Notes: generated by a model from the sequence alone, not told the origin. DNA of 23,797 bases from an uncultured Bacilli bacterium (GCA_934098735.1 CAKOOS010000016.1:1-23797); one strand, 5' to 3'. Counted from the stretch's first letter, positions 6,319-14,839 are shown. A program made the numbers and translations.

Positions 6319-7323
6319 GTGGGAAAATTTTTCAATCAAAAAGTAAAAAATTCTGGTAATTCGGTTACTACAATTGTAATAGGATCGATTGTTGGTGTTC
6401 TAATTGTTATTGCTATTGGTGTTTTAATAAGTGTAAACTCCAAAAACAGTCATAAAGATGCTGTTATCAAAATGCGTGATTCTGTCGCTGTTGAGGTAAA
6501 TAGTAGTTATCCAGATAAAACTTTATTTTTCTCAGAATTAGAAAATGTTAAAGAAAGTGATATTTCTGTAAATTATGATAAGGCTAATTTAAAAGAAATA
6601 GGAACTTATGATGTAGTTTTAACAATTTATAAAAAGAGTTACCAGTCTAAGTTACAAGTAGTAGATACGGAAAGTCCTACATTATCACTTAAAGATTTTA
6701 CAATTGAAGTAGGCTCTAGTTATAAAGCTAGCGACTTTGTTAAAAAATGTGAAGATAATAGTAAAAAAGAATGCAACGTATCATTTTATGATTTAAGCTT
6801 GAGTCAAACTGGAGAAAAAATCGATTATAGTAAATATACTGAAGAAGGTACTTATACTGTTCAAATAATTGCCAGTGATGAATCTGGAAATTCTACATCA
6901 CCACAAAGTGCAAAATTAATAATTGGAAAAGATGTTGGACCTGTAAATACTAGTTGTAAATATGGTAATTCCTCTTATGATACAAACGCTTATAAGTTAG
7001 CAGTAAATGTTACAGAAAATGGTTGTGCATTAGATTTAAATGTTTATCAAGATGCTGATGTAGTAGATCCTGTAAATGTAATTATTAAATCAGAACAATC
7101 TAAACTTAATAAAGAATTTAGCAAAATTAATCTAAATACAGAAAATGTATATGTAAATAGTGAAATTGGACCAGTTTTAAATACTGATGGAAAAGGTATT
7201 GTAGGATATACTTTAAGAATTGTGGTTTCAATTGTAAACGCTAATAATGAAAAAGAAATAATTGAAGACTATTACGTAAATATTAATGGTGGTCGTGAAT
7301 ATATCGTAAATAAATATTTATAA
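6319..7323 (+). CDS. Membrane-anchored extracellular protein with bacterial Ig-like domains
   Basis: I choose the GTG at 6319, 8 bases after GGGAGG; an upstream in-frame ATG at 6283 lies before the predicted transcript. The 334-residue protein has a short basic head, one membrane helix (about 17-40) and no cleavable signal, so most of it should be outside the cell. Two beta-rich segments follow (about 65-115 and 118-205), with GTYDVVLT, VDTESPTLSL and GTYTVQIIASDESGNSTSP, the pattern of bacterial Ig-like (DUF5011/HYR-type) repeats. A C-terminal domain (about 215-334) matches nothing I know. Cysteine pairs in CEDNSKKEC and SCKYG...NGCALD may form disulfides. It is monocistronic and ends in its own terminator. 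Confidence 0.8.
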   Translation: MGKFFNQKVKNSGNSVTTIVIGSIVGVLIVIAIGVLISVNSKNSHKDAVIKMRDSVAVEVNSSYPDKTLFFSELENVKESDISVNYDKANLKEIGTYDVVLTIYKKSYQSKLQVVDTESPTLSLKDFTIEVGSSYKASDFVKKCEDNSKKECNVSFYDLSLSQTGEKIDYSKYTEEGTYTVQIIASDESGNSTSPQSAKLIIGKDVGPVNTSCKYGNSSYDTNAYKLAVNVTENGCALDLNVYQDADVVDPVNVIIKSEQSKLNKEFSKINLNTENVYVNSEIGPVLNTDGKGIVGYTLRIVVSIVNANNEKEIIEDYYVNINGGREYIVNKYL

Positions 7324-7349
7324 GAAATACTTAGTTATTTCTTTTTTTA
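7323..7349 (+). terminator. Terminator of the Ig-like gene
   Basis: AGAAATA/TATTTCT stem (7323-7329 with 7336-7342) with a 6-base loop, followed by seven T. It overlaps the last base of the stop codon. Confidence 0.7.
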
Positions 7350-7354
7350 TTCAT

Positions 7355-7391
7355 AAAAAAACCTCATTTTTATTTTAATGAGGTTTATTTT
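7355..7391. terminator. Bidirectional terminator between convergent genes
   Basis: A 10-bp stem, AAACCTCATT/AATGAGGTTT (7359-7368 with 7377-7386), has an A-run on its left and a T-run on its right. It ends the minus-strand thioredoxin unit 5 bases after its stop and backs up the terminator of the plus-strand gene. Confidence 0.8.
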
Positions 7392-7395
7392 TATA

Positions 7396-8010
7396 CTAAC
7401 GGTCTTTTCTAGAGAAAATTACGAGTCCAGCAAATCCTAAAATGATTACACCAAATATTATTCCTATTATTGCGCCATCACTAAGACCTTTTTTTACTTC
7501 TCCAGTTTCATCTAATTTAATAATATCTTCAGCTGCTGCAGCTTCTAAAAGAGTTTCCTTAGTAGGATTTATTTTTTCACTTTTAATTGTTTTAGCGACG
7601 ATATCGGTATAATTCTTATCTTGATAAGCTTCTAAAGCGGCATTAATAATTTCTTCCCCAGCTTTACTTCCAAATCCACTTAAATGATAATCAGAACCAA
7701 TCACAATGAAAGGCACACTACCATTAGCTTCTTCTCCCAATTGTTCTTTGATTGCTAACATTAATTTTTGATTATCTTCATTGTTCCAAGATTCATAAGC
7801 AACTATTTCAAAATAATCTTCATATTTTTTATATCTGCTTGAAAAATATGTTAAAAAATCTGCACAGTGAGAACATCCTTTTCCACGAAATAAATAAACG
7901 GTTACTTTTTCGTGATTAGTTTTTTCAGGCAAACTAATTGTTTTAGCATTACAACTAGTCATAAAAGCAAAGCTTATAATTGTTATTAATAAAACCAAAT
8001 ATTTTTTCAT
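7396..8010 (-). CDS. Membrane-anchored thioredoxin-fold protein
   Basis: The 204-residue protein has an N-terminal hydrophobic segment ending FMTSCN (Cys20), a poor but possible lipobox, so it is exported. A thioredoxin-like domain (about 35-140) has the active site CSHC (46-49) and the cis-Pro loop SVPF (98-101). A second membrane helix (about 179-199) precedes a basic RKDR tail. It probably exchanges disulfides outside the membrane; the partner is unknown. The ATG follows GCGGAGG. It lies 23 bases after the hydrogenase-like gene, probably in the same transcript, and a strong terminator follows. The C-terminal helix with a basic tail is unusual for a secreted thioredoxin and suggests double anchoring. 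Confidence 0.8.
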   Translation of the reverse strand: MKKYLVLLITIISFAFMTSCNAKTISLPEKTNHEKVTVYLFRGKGCSHCADFLTYFSSRYKKYEDYFEIVAYESWNNEDNQKLMLAIKEQLGEEANGSVPFIVIGSDYHLSGFGSKAGEEIINAALEAYQDKNYTDIVAKTIKSEKINPTKETLLEAAAAEDIIKLDETGEVKKGLSDGAIIGIIFGVIILGFAGLVIFSRKDR

Positions 8011-8033
8011 TACTACCTCCGCAAATATTATAC

Positions 8034-9287
8034 TTATTTTAAAGTTTCTTGTAAAGTCTTTTGTGGATAATGTTTGGTATGAAGTTTAACATCATTTTTA
8101 CTCAAATAAGATATATAAGCATCCTGTATTTCGGGATTCATATAACTTTCTCTTATTTTATTTTCTTCATCATCTTTCAAAAGATTGTTTGCTCTCATTT
8201 TTCTTATATTAATCATGTCTTTAATTGGATTTAGGGGCTGACCTGCACCATTAATGCATCCACCAGGACAGCTCATTACTTCTACAAAGTCAAAATTTTT
8301 TAATAATTCATAATTTTCTTTTGCTGTTATGATTTTATTGACTATTCCAACTTTTAATTTAAATTTTTCCATATCTACTTCTATAGTCTTTAAATCATCT
8401 TCATTTTTTAGTTTTTCATCATTATAAAAAGTTTTCGGAGCTTTTTTACCGTTTAACATATAATAAGCTGTTCTTAATATTGCTTTTGTCACTCCTCCGG
8501 ATACACCAAATATTGTACCACCTCCAGATGCTTTTCCCATTAAAGAATCAAAGGGACTATCATTCAAGTTTTTTAAATCTATATTCATTTCTCTTATCAT
8601 CATCGATAATTCTCTAGTAGTAATAACAATATCTGTTTCTGGATAAAGCATCCTTTCAGTCTTTTTGGCAACACATGGTGCTATAGCAACAGCAATTATT
8701 TTTTCTGAATTAATATTTAACATCTCTGAAAAGTAAGTTTTAGTCATCTTAGCTTCCATAGCAATTGGACTTTTACATGTACTTAAAAGATCTAAATCAT
8801 TTTGATGAAATTTACTCATGTAATTTACCCATGATGGACAACAGCTCGTAAAAAGCGGCAACTTATTATTATTTCTTTTTCTTTCTAATAATTCATTTGC
8901 TTCTTCCATAACAGTTAAATCTGCCCCAAACGTTGTGTCAAGAACATAATTAAAACCTATTTTTCTTAAAGCACTGACCATTTTGCCTTCTAAAAATTCT
9001 CCAGATGGAAAGCCAAATTCATCACCTATTGCTACCCTGACGGCCGGAGCTGTAAATGCTATAACAGTAAAATCTGTATCATTAATATAATTTAAAACTT
9101 TTTTATAATCATATTTGGGTATCAAAGCTCCACTTGGACAAGTTAAAATGCAATTGCCACAATTAAAGCATTCTCTTTCCATCCCATTTATTTTAGAGCA
9201 TGTTTTTAAACACATCCCGCAATTAAGACATTTTTCTTCTATTCGATCAATACTTAAATTTCCAGGACTAATTTCAATTCTTTTCAT
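8034..9287 (-). CDS. [FeFe]-hydrogenase-like protein, probably group B type
   Basis: The 417-residue protein has two N-terminal 4Fe-4S motifs, CLNCGMCLKTC (20-30) and CFNCGNCILTC (40-50), then the H-cluster domain. L1 is TSCCPSW (148-153; Cys149 fits the proton-relay Cys, Cys150 a cluster ligand), L2 is APCVAKKTE (204-211, Cys205) and L3 is EVMSCPGGCINGAGQP (336-351, Cys340 and Cys344). All H-cluster ligands and the Lys and Glu after the L2 Cys are present, so H2 turnover is possible. The APC form of L2, rather than MPC, and the short length suggest a group B-type cytosolic enzyme using ferredoxin. The HydEFG maturases are not in the window. The ATG follows AAAGGAG and overlaps the TetR gene by 14 bases. 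Confidence 0.85.
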   Translation of the reverse strand: MKRIEISPGNLSIDRIEEKCLNCGMCLKTCSKINGMERECFNCGNCILTCPSGALIPKYDYKKVLNYINDTDFTVIAFTAPAVRVAIGDEFGFPSGEFLEGKMVSALRKIGFNYVLDTTFGADLTVMEEANELLERKRNNNKLPLFTSCCPSWVNYMSKFHQNDLDLLSTCKSPIAMEAKMTKTYFSEMLNINSEKIIAVAIAPCVAKKTERMLYPETDIVITTRELSMMIREMNIDLKNLNDSPFDSLMGKASGGGTIFGVSGGVTKAILRTAYYMLNGKKAPKTFYNDEKLKNEDDLKTIEVDMEKFKLKVGIVNKIITAKENYELLKNFDFVEVMSCPGGCINGAGQPLNPIKDMINIRKMRANNLLKDDEENKIRESYMNPEIQDAYISYLSKNDVKLHTKHYPQKTLQETLK

Positions 9288-9840
9288 TGTTCTCCTTTAC
9301 TAATGATTTATACATTCTTACAAGTTTAACTAATATTTCTTTTTCATCCATTTTTATATCATTGGTTGCAATTAATGTTGCAAGACCACTTGCATATAAC
9401 CATAGGTTCATAAACAAATTTTTAGCCTCATCAAACTTCAAACCATGTTTATTAACTAAATTAATTATTACACCTTGATTCCATTTTTCATCTAAAACAT
9501 TTTCAATACTTTGCCATTTCAAATTATTGCTTAAAAATAAACTAATAAATAAATTTTTGTATTCTTGAGCAAATTCTACATTTGCAATACAAAGAGTAAG
9601 TAATGCTTTTTTAGAATCTATTCTACTTGTTAAAAATTCATCATAAAGTTTGGATATTTCTTTATATATATCTTCTTTTATTTCATCCATATTTTTATAT
9701 ATACGATAAAGTGGTTTTGTTGATATTCCTAACTTCGATGCAAGTTTTCGAACATTTACGCTATCCCAACCTTCTTCATTAACTATCTTTACTGCAACTT
9801 CTACAACACGATCTTTAGATAATTCTACAACTGCTGGCAT
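9274..9840 (-). CDS. TetR-family transcriptional regulator
   Basis: A repressor-type protein of 188 residues. The N-terminal helix-turn-helix (about 8-55) includes VNVRKLASKLGISTKPLYRIYKN, the typical TetR recognition region; the C-terminal helical ligand domain is divergent and its ligand is unknown. I start it at the ATG at 9840 after AGGTGG; an in-frame TTG at 9870 is less likely. Its stop is TGA, the only TGA stop I found in the window, and it overlaps the hydrogenase start by 14 bases, so the two are translationally coupled. By position it probably controls its own operon, sensing redox state, a small molecule or metal. Confidence 0.85.
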   Translation of the reverse strand: MPAVVELSKDRVVEVAVKIVNEEGWDSVNVRKLASKLGISTKPLYRIYKNMDEIKEDIYKEISKLYDEFLTSRIDSKKALLTLCIANVEFAQEYKNLFISLFLSNNLKWQSIENVLDEKWNQGVIINLVNKHGLKFDEAKNLFMNLWLYASGLATLIATNDIKMDEKEILVKLVRMYKSLVKENNEKN

Positions 9841-9887
9841 TTTAAAACCACCTTTCTTTAAGCTTCTCAATGGTAACTTATGTTTCT

Positions 9888-9915
9888 ATTATATCATAAT
9901 TATAAAATAACACAA
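9888..9915 (-). promoter_or_regulatory. Promoter of the TetR-hydrogenase-thioredoxin unit
   Basis: TATAAT (9893-9888) with TTGTGT (9915-9910) at a 16-base spacing. The -35 region lies in an 11-base AAATAACACAA motif (9905-9915) that recurs at 9952-9962. Confidence 0.55.
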
Positions 9916-9944
9916 AGGTTTTAGTTATAAAATAAAAAAATAAA

Positions 9945-9962
9945 TTGTGCTAAATAACACAA
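9945..9962 (-). terminator. Probable pheT terminator, or TetR operator
   Basis: An inverted repeat TTGTG/CACAA with an 8-base loop lies 10 bases after the pheT stop and, on the minus strand, is followed by TTTATTTTTTT. As a stem it is short, so the terminator is weak. Its right arm is part of the repeated AAATAACACAA motif, so it may also be bound by the adjacent TetR protein. I cannot tell the two apart by eye. Confidence 0.45.
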
Positions 9963-9972
9963 CTTATTTTTA

Positions 9973-12300
9973 TTATTCATTTATATTAAATCCATGATCT
10001 TTAATATGCTTAATAAATCTTTCTTTAAATGTTTGTAAATCTTTTTGTTCTAATGTTTTATGATCACTACCTAAAGTATATTTTATAGTGTATTTATTTT
10101 CATAAATATCCATAAGTTCAACTTTATTAATTAAATTACTATGGAATTCATTTAAAACTTCTTTTAGATCTACATATTTAGATTCATTAGGTAAAATAAC
10201 AGTGTAATCTAGTTCTACACTAGGATATTTACTAATAACAATTTCCTTTTTATCTAATTTTTCTAAGCTTACAAATTTGTCAAAATCAATATCAACTGTA
10301 ATAATTACTTTCTTTTTAGCTAGTTTGTTAGTATATATTTTATTTAAAACATTTATTTCTCCATATTTTACATTATCTACTATAATTATCTTTCCTAAGT
10401 TTCTATCATAATATTTTTCTTCATTTATATTATTACTAATTTCTATTTTTTGATTTTTTAAGCTTTTAAATAAATATGTAACAATACTTTTTGCTTTATT
10501 ATATTCCGTTTCAATATTTTTTTCTTCATTTGCTAAAATAATACTTAATATTCTTTTATTACTATTATTCTTAATTATTGTACCTATTTCAAAAATACCA
10601 AAGTTTTTATAGTTTTTAAAATTTCTTTCAACAATATTAAGAAGTGAAAAACTTAAATCATCTCGTAAAATATTATTTTCAGTTTTACCTAATAATTTAA
10701 CACCGTCTTTTTCTATTTCCAATTTTTTTAGCATATTTGTATCATACCATATATAACTATGTACTTCATGCATATCATATTTTGTAGCTAATGTATATTT
10801 CACTTCATATTCTTCATTAAAAGTTTTTTCATGTTCCGTAACAGTTAAATCAAGTTTTAATGGTTTTGGTACAAAATTTTCTAAGCCATAAATTCTGGCT
10901 ATTTCTTCAATTATATCTTCAGCTATGTTGATATCTTTGCTATGTCTATATGTTGGTACCGTTACATCATAGGTATTTTCTAAAATAGTAACTTTAAAAC
11001 CTAAACTTTCCAATATTTTTTTAACTTCATTATCTTCTAAAGTACATCCCATATATTTTGTTAGTAACTTCTTTTCAAGCGTTATATTAGCTTCTTTCAA
11101 TACTTTAGGGTAAACATCTGTTAAATTTGATGCAATCTTAATATTTGGGTTTTCTTTACGTAGTAGATAAACTAATCTTTTTATAGCTATGCTAGTCATA
11201 TTTGGGTCTAATGATTTTTCATATCTTGCACTTGCTTCTGTTCTAAGTCCTAAAGATATTGCAGTTTTACGTACTGATCCTGCGTTAAATGTTGCACTTT
11301 CTAAAAATGTGCTTGTAGTTGTTGGAAGTATTTCACTATCTAATCCTCCCATAACACCAGCAATAGCAAAATATTCATTATCGTTTTTAATCATTAAATT
11401 TTCACTATTTAAAGTTCTAGTCACACCATCTAAAGTTGTAAATTTATCTTCGTCTTTTGCTAATCCTACTTCAATATTTTTAACTATATTGGCATCAAAA
11501 GCATGCATTGGTTGACCTAATTCTAGCATTATATAATTTGTTAAATCGACGATAAGAGATATTGAATGCATTCCAACATAATTTAAAAATATTTGCATAT
11601 CAAGAGGAGTTTTATTATTTAGTATATTATCAACTTTTAATGCTGTGTAGCGATAACATAAATCAGGATTTGATATTTTAATATTTAAATCTTCTTGATT
11701 ATTTGTTATTTCTTCAATATCTAAAGGTAATAATTCATGTTCAGTTATGGTTGCAATTTCTCTTGCAATACCATAATGTCCCCATAAATCTGGTCTATTT
11801 GTTAGTGATTTGTTATCAATTTCTACGATTGTATCTTCAATTGGTAAATACTTCTTTATATCAAGGCCATTTTCGGCATTACTTGGTAATTCTAATATAC
11901 CATCATGTGATTCCCCAATGCCTAGTTCTTTCATGCTACAGCACATTCCATTTGATAAAACACCTCGTAAAGGACGTGGCTTTATTTCCATACCATCTAT
12001 ATGTCCCCCTACTTTAACATAAGCTGTCTTCAAACCCACTTTGACATTCGGTGCCCCACATACAACTTGAATAAGTTCTTCTTCACCAACATCAACTTTT
12101 AGTATATGCATGTGGTCGCTATCTGGATGTTCTACACACTCTTTTATTTCAGCTATAACAACACCATCAAAACTATCTCCAACTTTTGTTACCTTCTCTA
12201 CTTCAGCAGTACGAATAGTAAATTTATCCCATACTTCTTGCCAATTTATATTGTCACTATTTTTTATATACTTTTTTAGTCTATTACATGATATTAACAT
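9973..12300 (-). CDS. pheT: Phenylalanyl-tRNA synthetase beta subunit
   Basis: With PheS it forms the alpha2beta2 enzyme that charges tRNA-Phe; the beta subunit carries tRNA-binding and editing domains. The 775-residue length is near that of long bacterial PheT. Domains in order: an N-terminal region plus OB-fold tRNA-binding domain (about 40-150, with HPDSDHMHILKVDVG and CGAPNV), the B3/4 editing domain (about 210-370, with LELGQPMHAFDA and AGVMGG), B5, a catalytic-like domain and a C-terminal anticodon-binding domain (about 680-775). The ATG follows AGGAGG. It is 9 bases after pheS and shares the T-box-controlled transcript. Confidence 0.98.
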   Translation of the reverse strand: MLISCNRLKKYIKNSDNINWQEVWDKFTIRTAEVEKVTKVGDSFDGVVIAEIKECVEHPDSDHMHILKVDVGEEELIQVVCGAPNVKVGLKTAYVKVGGHIDGMEIKPRPLRGVLSNGMCCSMKELGIGESHDGILELPSNAENGLDIKKYLPIEDTIVEIDNKSLTNRPDLWGHYGIAREIATITEHELLPLDIEEITNNQEDLNIKISNPDLCYRYTALKVDNILNNKTPLDMQIFLNYVGMHSISLIVDLTNYIMLELGQPMHAFDANIVKNIEVGLAKDEDKFTTLDGVTRTLNSENLMIKNDNEYFAIAGVMGGLDSEILPTTTSTFLESATFNAGSVRKTAISLGLRTEASARYEKSLDPNMTSIAIKRLVYLLRKENPNIKIASNLTDVYPKVLKEANITLEKKLLTKYMGCTLEDNEVKKILESLGFKVTILENTYDVTVPTYRHSKDINIAEDIIEEIARIYGLENFVPKPLKLDLTVTEHEKTFNEEYEVKYTLATKYDMHEVHSYIWYDTNMLKKLEIEKDGVKLLGKTENNILRDDLSFSLLNIVERNFKNYKNFGIFEIGTIIKNNSNKRILSIILANEEKNIETEYNKAKSIVTYLFKSLKNQKIEISNNINEEKYYDRNLGKIIIVDNVKYGEINVLNKIYTNKLAKKKVIITVDIDFDKFVSLEKLDKKEIVISKYPSVELDYTVILPNESKYVDLKEVLNEFHSNLINKVELMDIYENKYTIKYTLGSDHKTLEQKDLQTFKERFIKHIKDHGFNINE

Positions 12301-12309
12301 TTTATCCTC

Positions 12310-13317
12310 CTACTTAATTTCAAAATTAGATAAATAACGTATGTCTCCAGAATTTAACCCACGTATATCACTAATTTTATATTTCATCATTGCTAATCTT
12401 GTTAAACCAATCCCAAATGCAAATCCTGAATACTTACTTGTATCTATACCTCCAGCTTTTAAAACATTTGGATGAACCATACCGCAACCAATTAATTCTA
12501 TCCAGCCAGAGTTTTTACAAGTTGGACAACCTTTTCCTCCACAAATTACACATGACATGTCCATTTCATAGCTTGGTTCTGTAAATGGGAAAAAACCTGG
12601 TCGTAAACGTACTTTTAATTCTGTTTTAAATATATTTTTAAGTAACTCTTGCATAACATACATAAGATTTTCTATTGATACATCTTCATCAATTACCATA
12701 CCTTCAATTTGAAAGAAAGTATTTTCATGATTAGCATCCAAATCTTCATTTCTAAATGTTCTACCTGGAGCACATATTCTAAGGGGTGCTCCATAATTTT
12801 CCATGGCATGTATTTGGTTATCACTTGTTTGAGTTCTTAAAACCATTCCATTACTTAAATAATATGTATCTTGCATATCTCTTGCAGGATGATCTTTAGG
12901 TACGTTTAAAGCTTCAAAATTATAATATTCAGTTTCCATTTCTGGACCACTTACAACTGTAAATCCCATTCTTTTTAAAATATCTGTTACTTCTTTGGCC
13001 ACTATTGTAACCGGATGTAAGGATCCAATTGGTGTTTCATAAACCACTGTGTCATCAAATAAAATATTACTTTTACTTTCTAAAGATATAATTTTATTAT
13101 TTATTTTTTCTTCCATTTCTTTTTTTGTATTATTTATTAAACTACCAAATTCTTTTTTTTCAGAGACAGACATATTTTTAAGATTACTCATTATTTCTGA
13201 AAATCTACTTTTCTTTCCTAAGTACTTAGCTTTAGTATTTAATACTTCAGCTTCTTTGTTACATTCTTCTAATTCTTTTGCAAATTCTTCTTTTAGTGTT
13301 AGTAATTCTTCTTTCAT
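12310..13317 (-). CDS. pheS: Phenylalanyl-tRNA synthetase alpha subunit
   Basis: This is the catalytic subunit that activates Phe and transfers it to tRNA-Phe. I start it at the ATG at 13317 (MKEELLTLKEE, 335 residues), after GGAGG; the longer frame to 13344 runs into the T-box terminator. Visible elements are the N-terminal coiled-coil (1-85), motif 2 RTFRNEDLDANHENTFFQIEGM and motif 3 FAFGIGLTRLAMMKYKISDIR. The Cys-rich CVICGGKGCPTC insert is usual for Gram-positive PheS. First gene of pheST. No missing residue was noticed. Confidence 0.98.
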   Translation of the reverse strand: MKEELLTLKEEFAKELEECNKEAEVLNTKAKYLGKKSRFSEIMSNLKNMSVSEKKEFGSLINNTKKEMEEKINNKIISLESKSNILFDDTVVYETPIGSLHPVTIVAKEVTDILKRMGFTVVSGPEMETEYYNFEALNVPKDHPARDMQDTYYLSNGMVLRTQTSDNQIHAMENYGAPLRICAPGRTFRNEDLDANHENTFFQIEGMVIDEDVSIENLMYVMQELLKNIFKTELKVRLRPGFFPFTEPSYEMDMSCVICGGKGCPTCKNSGWIELIGCGMVHPNVLKAGGIDTSKYSGFAFGIGLTRLAMMKYKISDIRGLNSGDIRYLSNFEIK

Positions 13318-13329
13318 TTTTCCTCCATA

Positions 13330-13515
13330 AAACAAAAAGTTCATAAACTTAAGGACGAAAATATTTTCCGCGGTACCACCTTAGTTTATGAACTTATTCA
13401 TACACTTTTAATTGATATGGGAATTACCCCGTAAATACTCCACAAATGAAATTTCATTTTGTTATCTTAAAAATATTCTCAGCTTTATATTTTTTCTCTG
13501 TAAAGACTTTTATCA
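13330..13515 (-). promoter_or_regulatory. T-box riboswitch controlling pheST
   Basis: The minus strand has the T-box sequence AAGGTGGTACCGCGG (about 13382-13368) and its partner CGTCCTT (about 13356-13350). The Stem I region lies upstream and includes AGCTGAGAAT and a near-palindrome around ATGAAATTTCAT. The terminator is a perfect 13-bp stem (13337-13349 with 13383-13395) followed by TTTTTGTTTT. Uncharged tRNA-Phe should favour the antiterminator. A UUC at 13423-13421 is a plausible specifier; I am not sure of it. I see no clear promoter between the symporter stop and this element. Confidence 0.92.
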
Positions 13516-13518
13516 AAA

Positions 13519-14778
13519 CTACTTACTTTGTTTCTTTGTATTTTCTTTAAGCCAATTTTTTCCTTCGACTGTTCTAGTAACAATCATTGCACTAGCTGAA
13601 TCTCCAACCACGTTTAATAAAGTTGCTGGTGCATCTATAATTGTAGCAATAATTGTAAGAATTGGCAAGACACTTGTTGAATAACCCATCATTGAAATAA
13701 TAAGCATTTCGCTTATTGTTCCTCCTCCAATAGGTACAGCAGTAACTAAAAGAGTCGCAAGCAAAGCTATACCTAAAACTTTTGCTATTTCAGGAAATGT
13801 TGAAAGGGATGTTCCAAATAATCCAACCAAAAACATTATTTTAAAAACACTCCCAATACATGATCCATCTTTATGAAAGCTTGTACCTAATGACACTGTT
13901 GTCTCTGCAATATCACTTGGAACTCCAATATTTTTTGTACATTTTATGTTTACTGGAACGCTAGCAGCAGATGAACATGTTCCTAAACTAGTTAAAGCCG
14001 ATGGAATAATATTTTTCCAATAAGCTTTTATTCCTTTTTTTCCAGCAGCTATATATGCATATAATGTGTAAAATATTGCCATAAACAATAGGCACACAAC
14101 GCTATACACAACAAATGTTTTTAAAAATCCTACAGCTATTGTACTTCCTATTGTACCAACAAGACTAGCAAAGTAACATCCTAGTCCAATTGGTGCATAA
14201 TACATTATTAATTCAATGAGTTTATACATTACCTCACTACCAGAATCTACAAATTCTGCTATTTTCTTTCCTTTTTCACCGCTTTTATTAATAGCAATTC
14301 CAACTAAAACTGACATAACGATTAAAGCTACCAAATTATTTGTTGATAACAAGTTATTTAATGAATCAGTAGATAATACACTTACAGTTCTTTCTAATAT
14401 ATTTAGATCAGCATCAGTTTTTATACTACTATCAAAAGCTTCTTTTATATTATTTGTATCTTTGGGATTTACCAGTGATACTTTAGATGTTACAGCAAAA
14501 CCAAATAATACAGCTACAACAGATGTTATTAAGAAAACTATGATAGTATTAATCAAAATTTTACTAAGACGTTTCTTTTCCTTCATTTTAGATATAGACG
14601 ATGTAATGGTAAAAAATATAAGTGGCACTATTATAACTAATAATAGATTAAGAAATAAATCTCCAAAAGGCTTTACTATACTTGCTTTTTCTTTAAAAAT
14701 TAAACCACTTATAGCACCAACAATCACACATATAAGCATTATAAGTGTGCCTTTATAATTTTTTAGTACTTTTTTCAT
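13519..14778 (-). CDS. DAACS-family cation symporter with altered binding-site motifs
   Basis: It belongs to the dicarboxylate/amino acid:cation symporter family (GltP/DctA/SstT type), integral in the membrane. The 419-residue length is usual, and I start it at the ATG at 14778 after GAGGTGAG. Helical hairpin 1 carries SSAASVPVN (269-277). The TM7 motif reads SFHKDGS (300-306), where acidic-substrate members have NMDGT. Hairpin 2 has PIGGGTISEM (349-358). In TM8, Asp382, Asn389 and Asp393 align with D394, N401 and D405 of GltPh, but Ala385 replaces R397, the Arg that holds the substrate side-chain carboxylate. Glutamate, aspartate and C4-dicarboxylates are therefore unlikely substrates; a neutral amino acid is possible. 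It has its own promoter. Confidence 0.85.
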   Translation of the reverse strand: MKKVLKNYKGTLIMLICVIVGAISGLIFKEKASIVKPFGDLFLNLLLVIIVPLIFFTITSSISKMKEKKRLSKILINTIIVFLITSVVAVLFGFAVTSKVSLVNPKDTNNIKEAFDSSIKTDADLNILERTVSVLSTDSLNNLLSTNNLVALIVMSVLVGIAINKSGEKGKKIAEFVDSGSEVMYKLIELIMYYAPIGLGCYFASLVGTIGSTIAVGFLKTFVVYSVVCLLFMAIFYTLYAYIAAGKKGIKAYWKNIIPSALTSLGTCSSAASVPVNIKCTKNIGVPSDIAETTVSLGTSFHKDGSCIGSVFKIMFLVGLFGTSLSTFPEIAKVLGIALLATLLVTAVPIGGGTISEMLIISMMGYSTSVLPILTIIATIIDAPATLLNVVGDSASAMIVTRTVEGKNWLKENTKKQSK

Positions 14779-14800
14779 TACTCTCACCTCAATTAAATAA

Positions 14801-14829
14801 ATCTTACCACATTATATTTTTTTCGTCAA
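14801..14829 (-). promoter_or_regulatory. Promoter of the symporter gene
   Basis: TTGACG (14829-14824) and TAAGAT (14806-14801) with a 17-base spacer. It directly follows the terminator of the secreted-protein gene. Confidence 0.65.
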
Positions 14830-14839
14830 ATTTTATGCT

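Noticed and set aside
11189..12022. Several plus-strand frames within pheT
   Set aside because: Overlap a clear aminoacyl-tRNA synthetase gene on the other strand and lack ribosome sites or motifs.
9973..12300. Frameshift or truncation in pheT
   Set aside because: The frame is complete and all domains are present in order.
13337..13395. Isolated long inverted repeat as a transposon end
   Set aside because: The 13-bp arms enclose the T-box motif and are followed by a T-run, so they form the riboswitch terminator.
14216..14758. 180-residue plus-strand frame
   Set aside because: Shadow of the symporter gene; no supporting signals.
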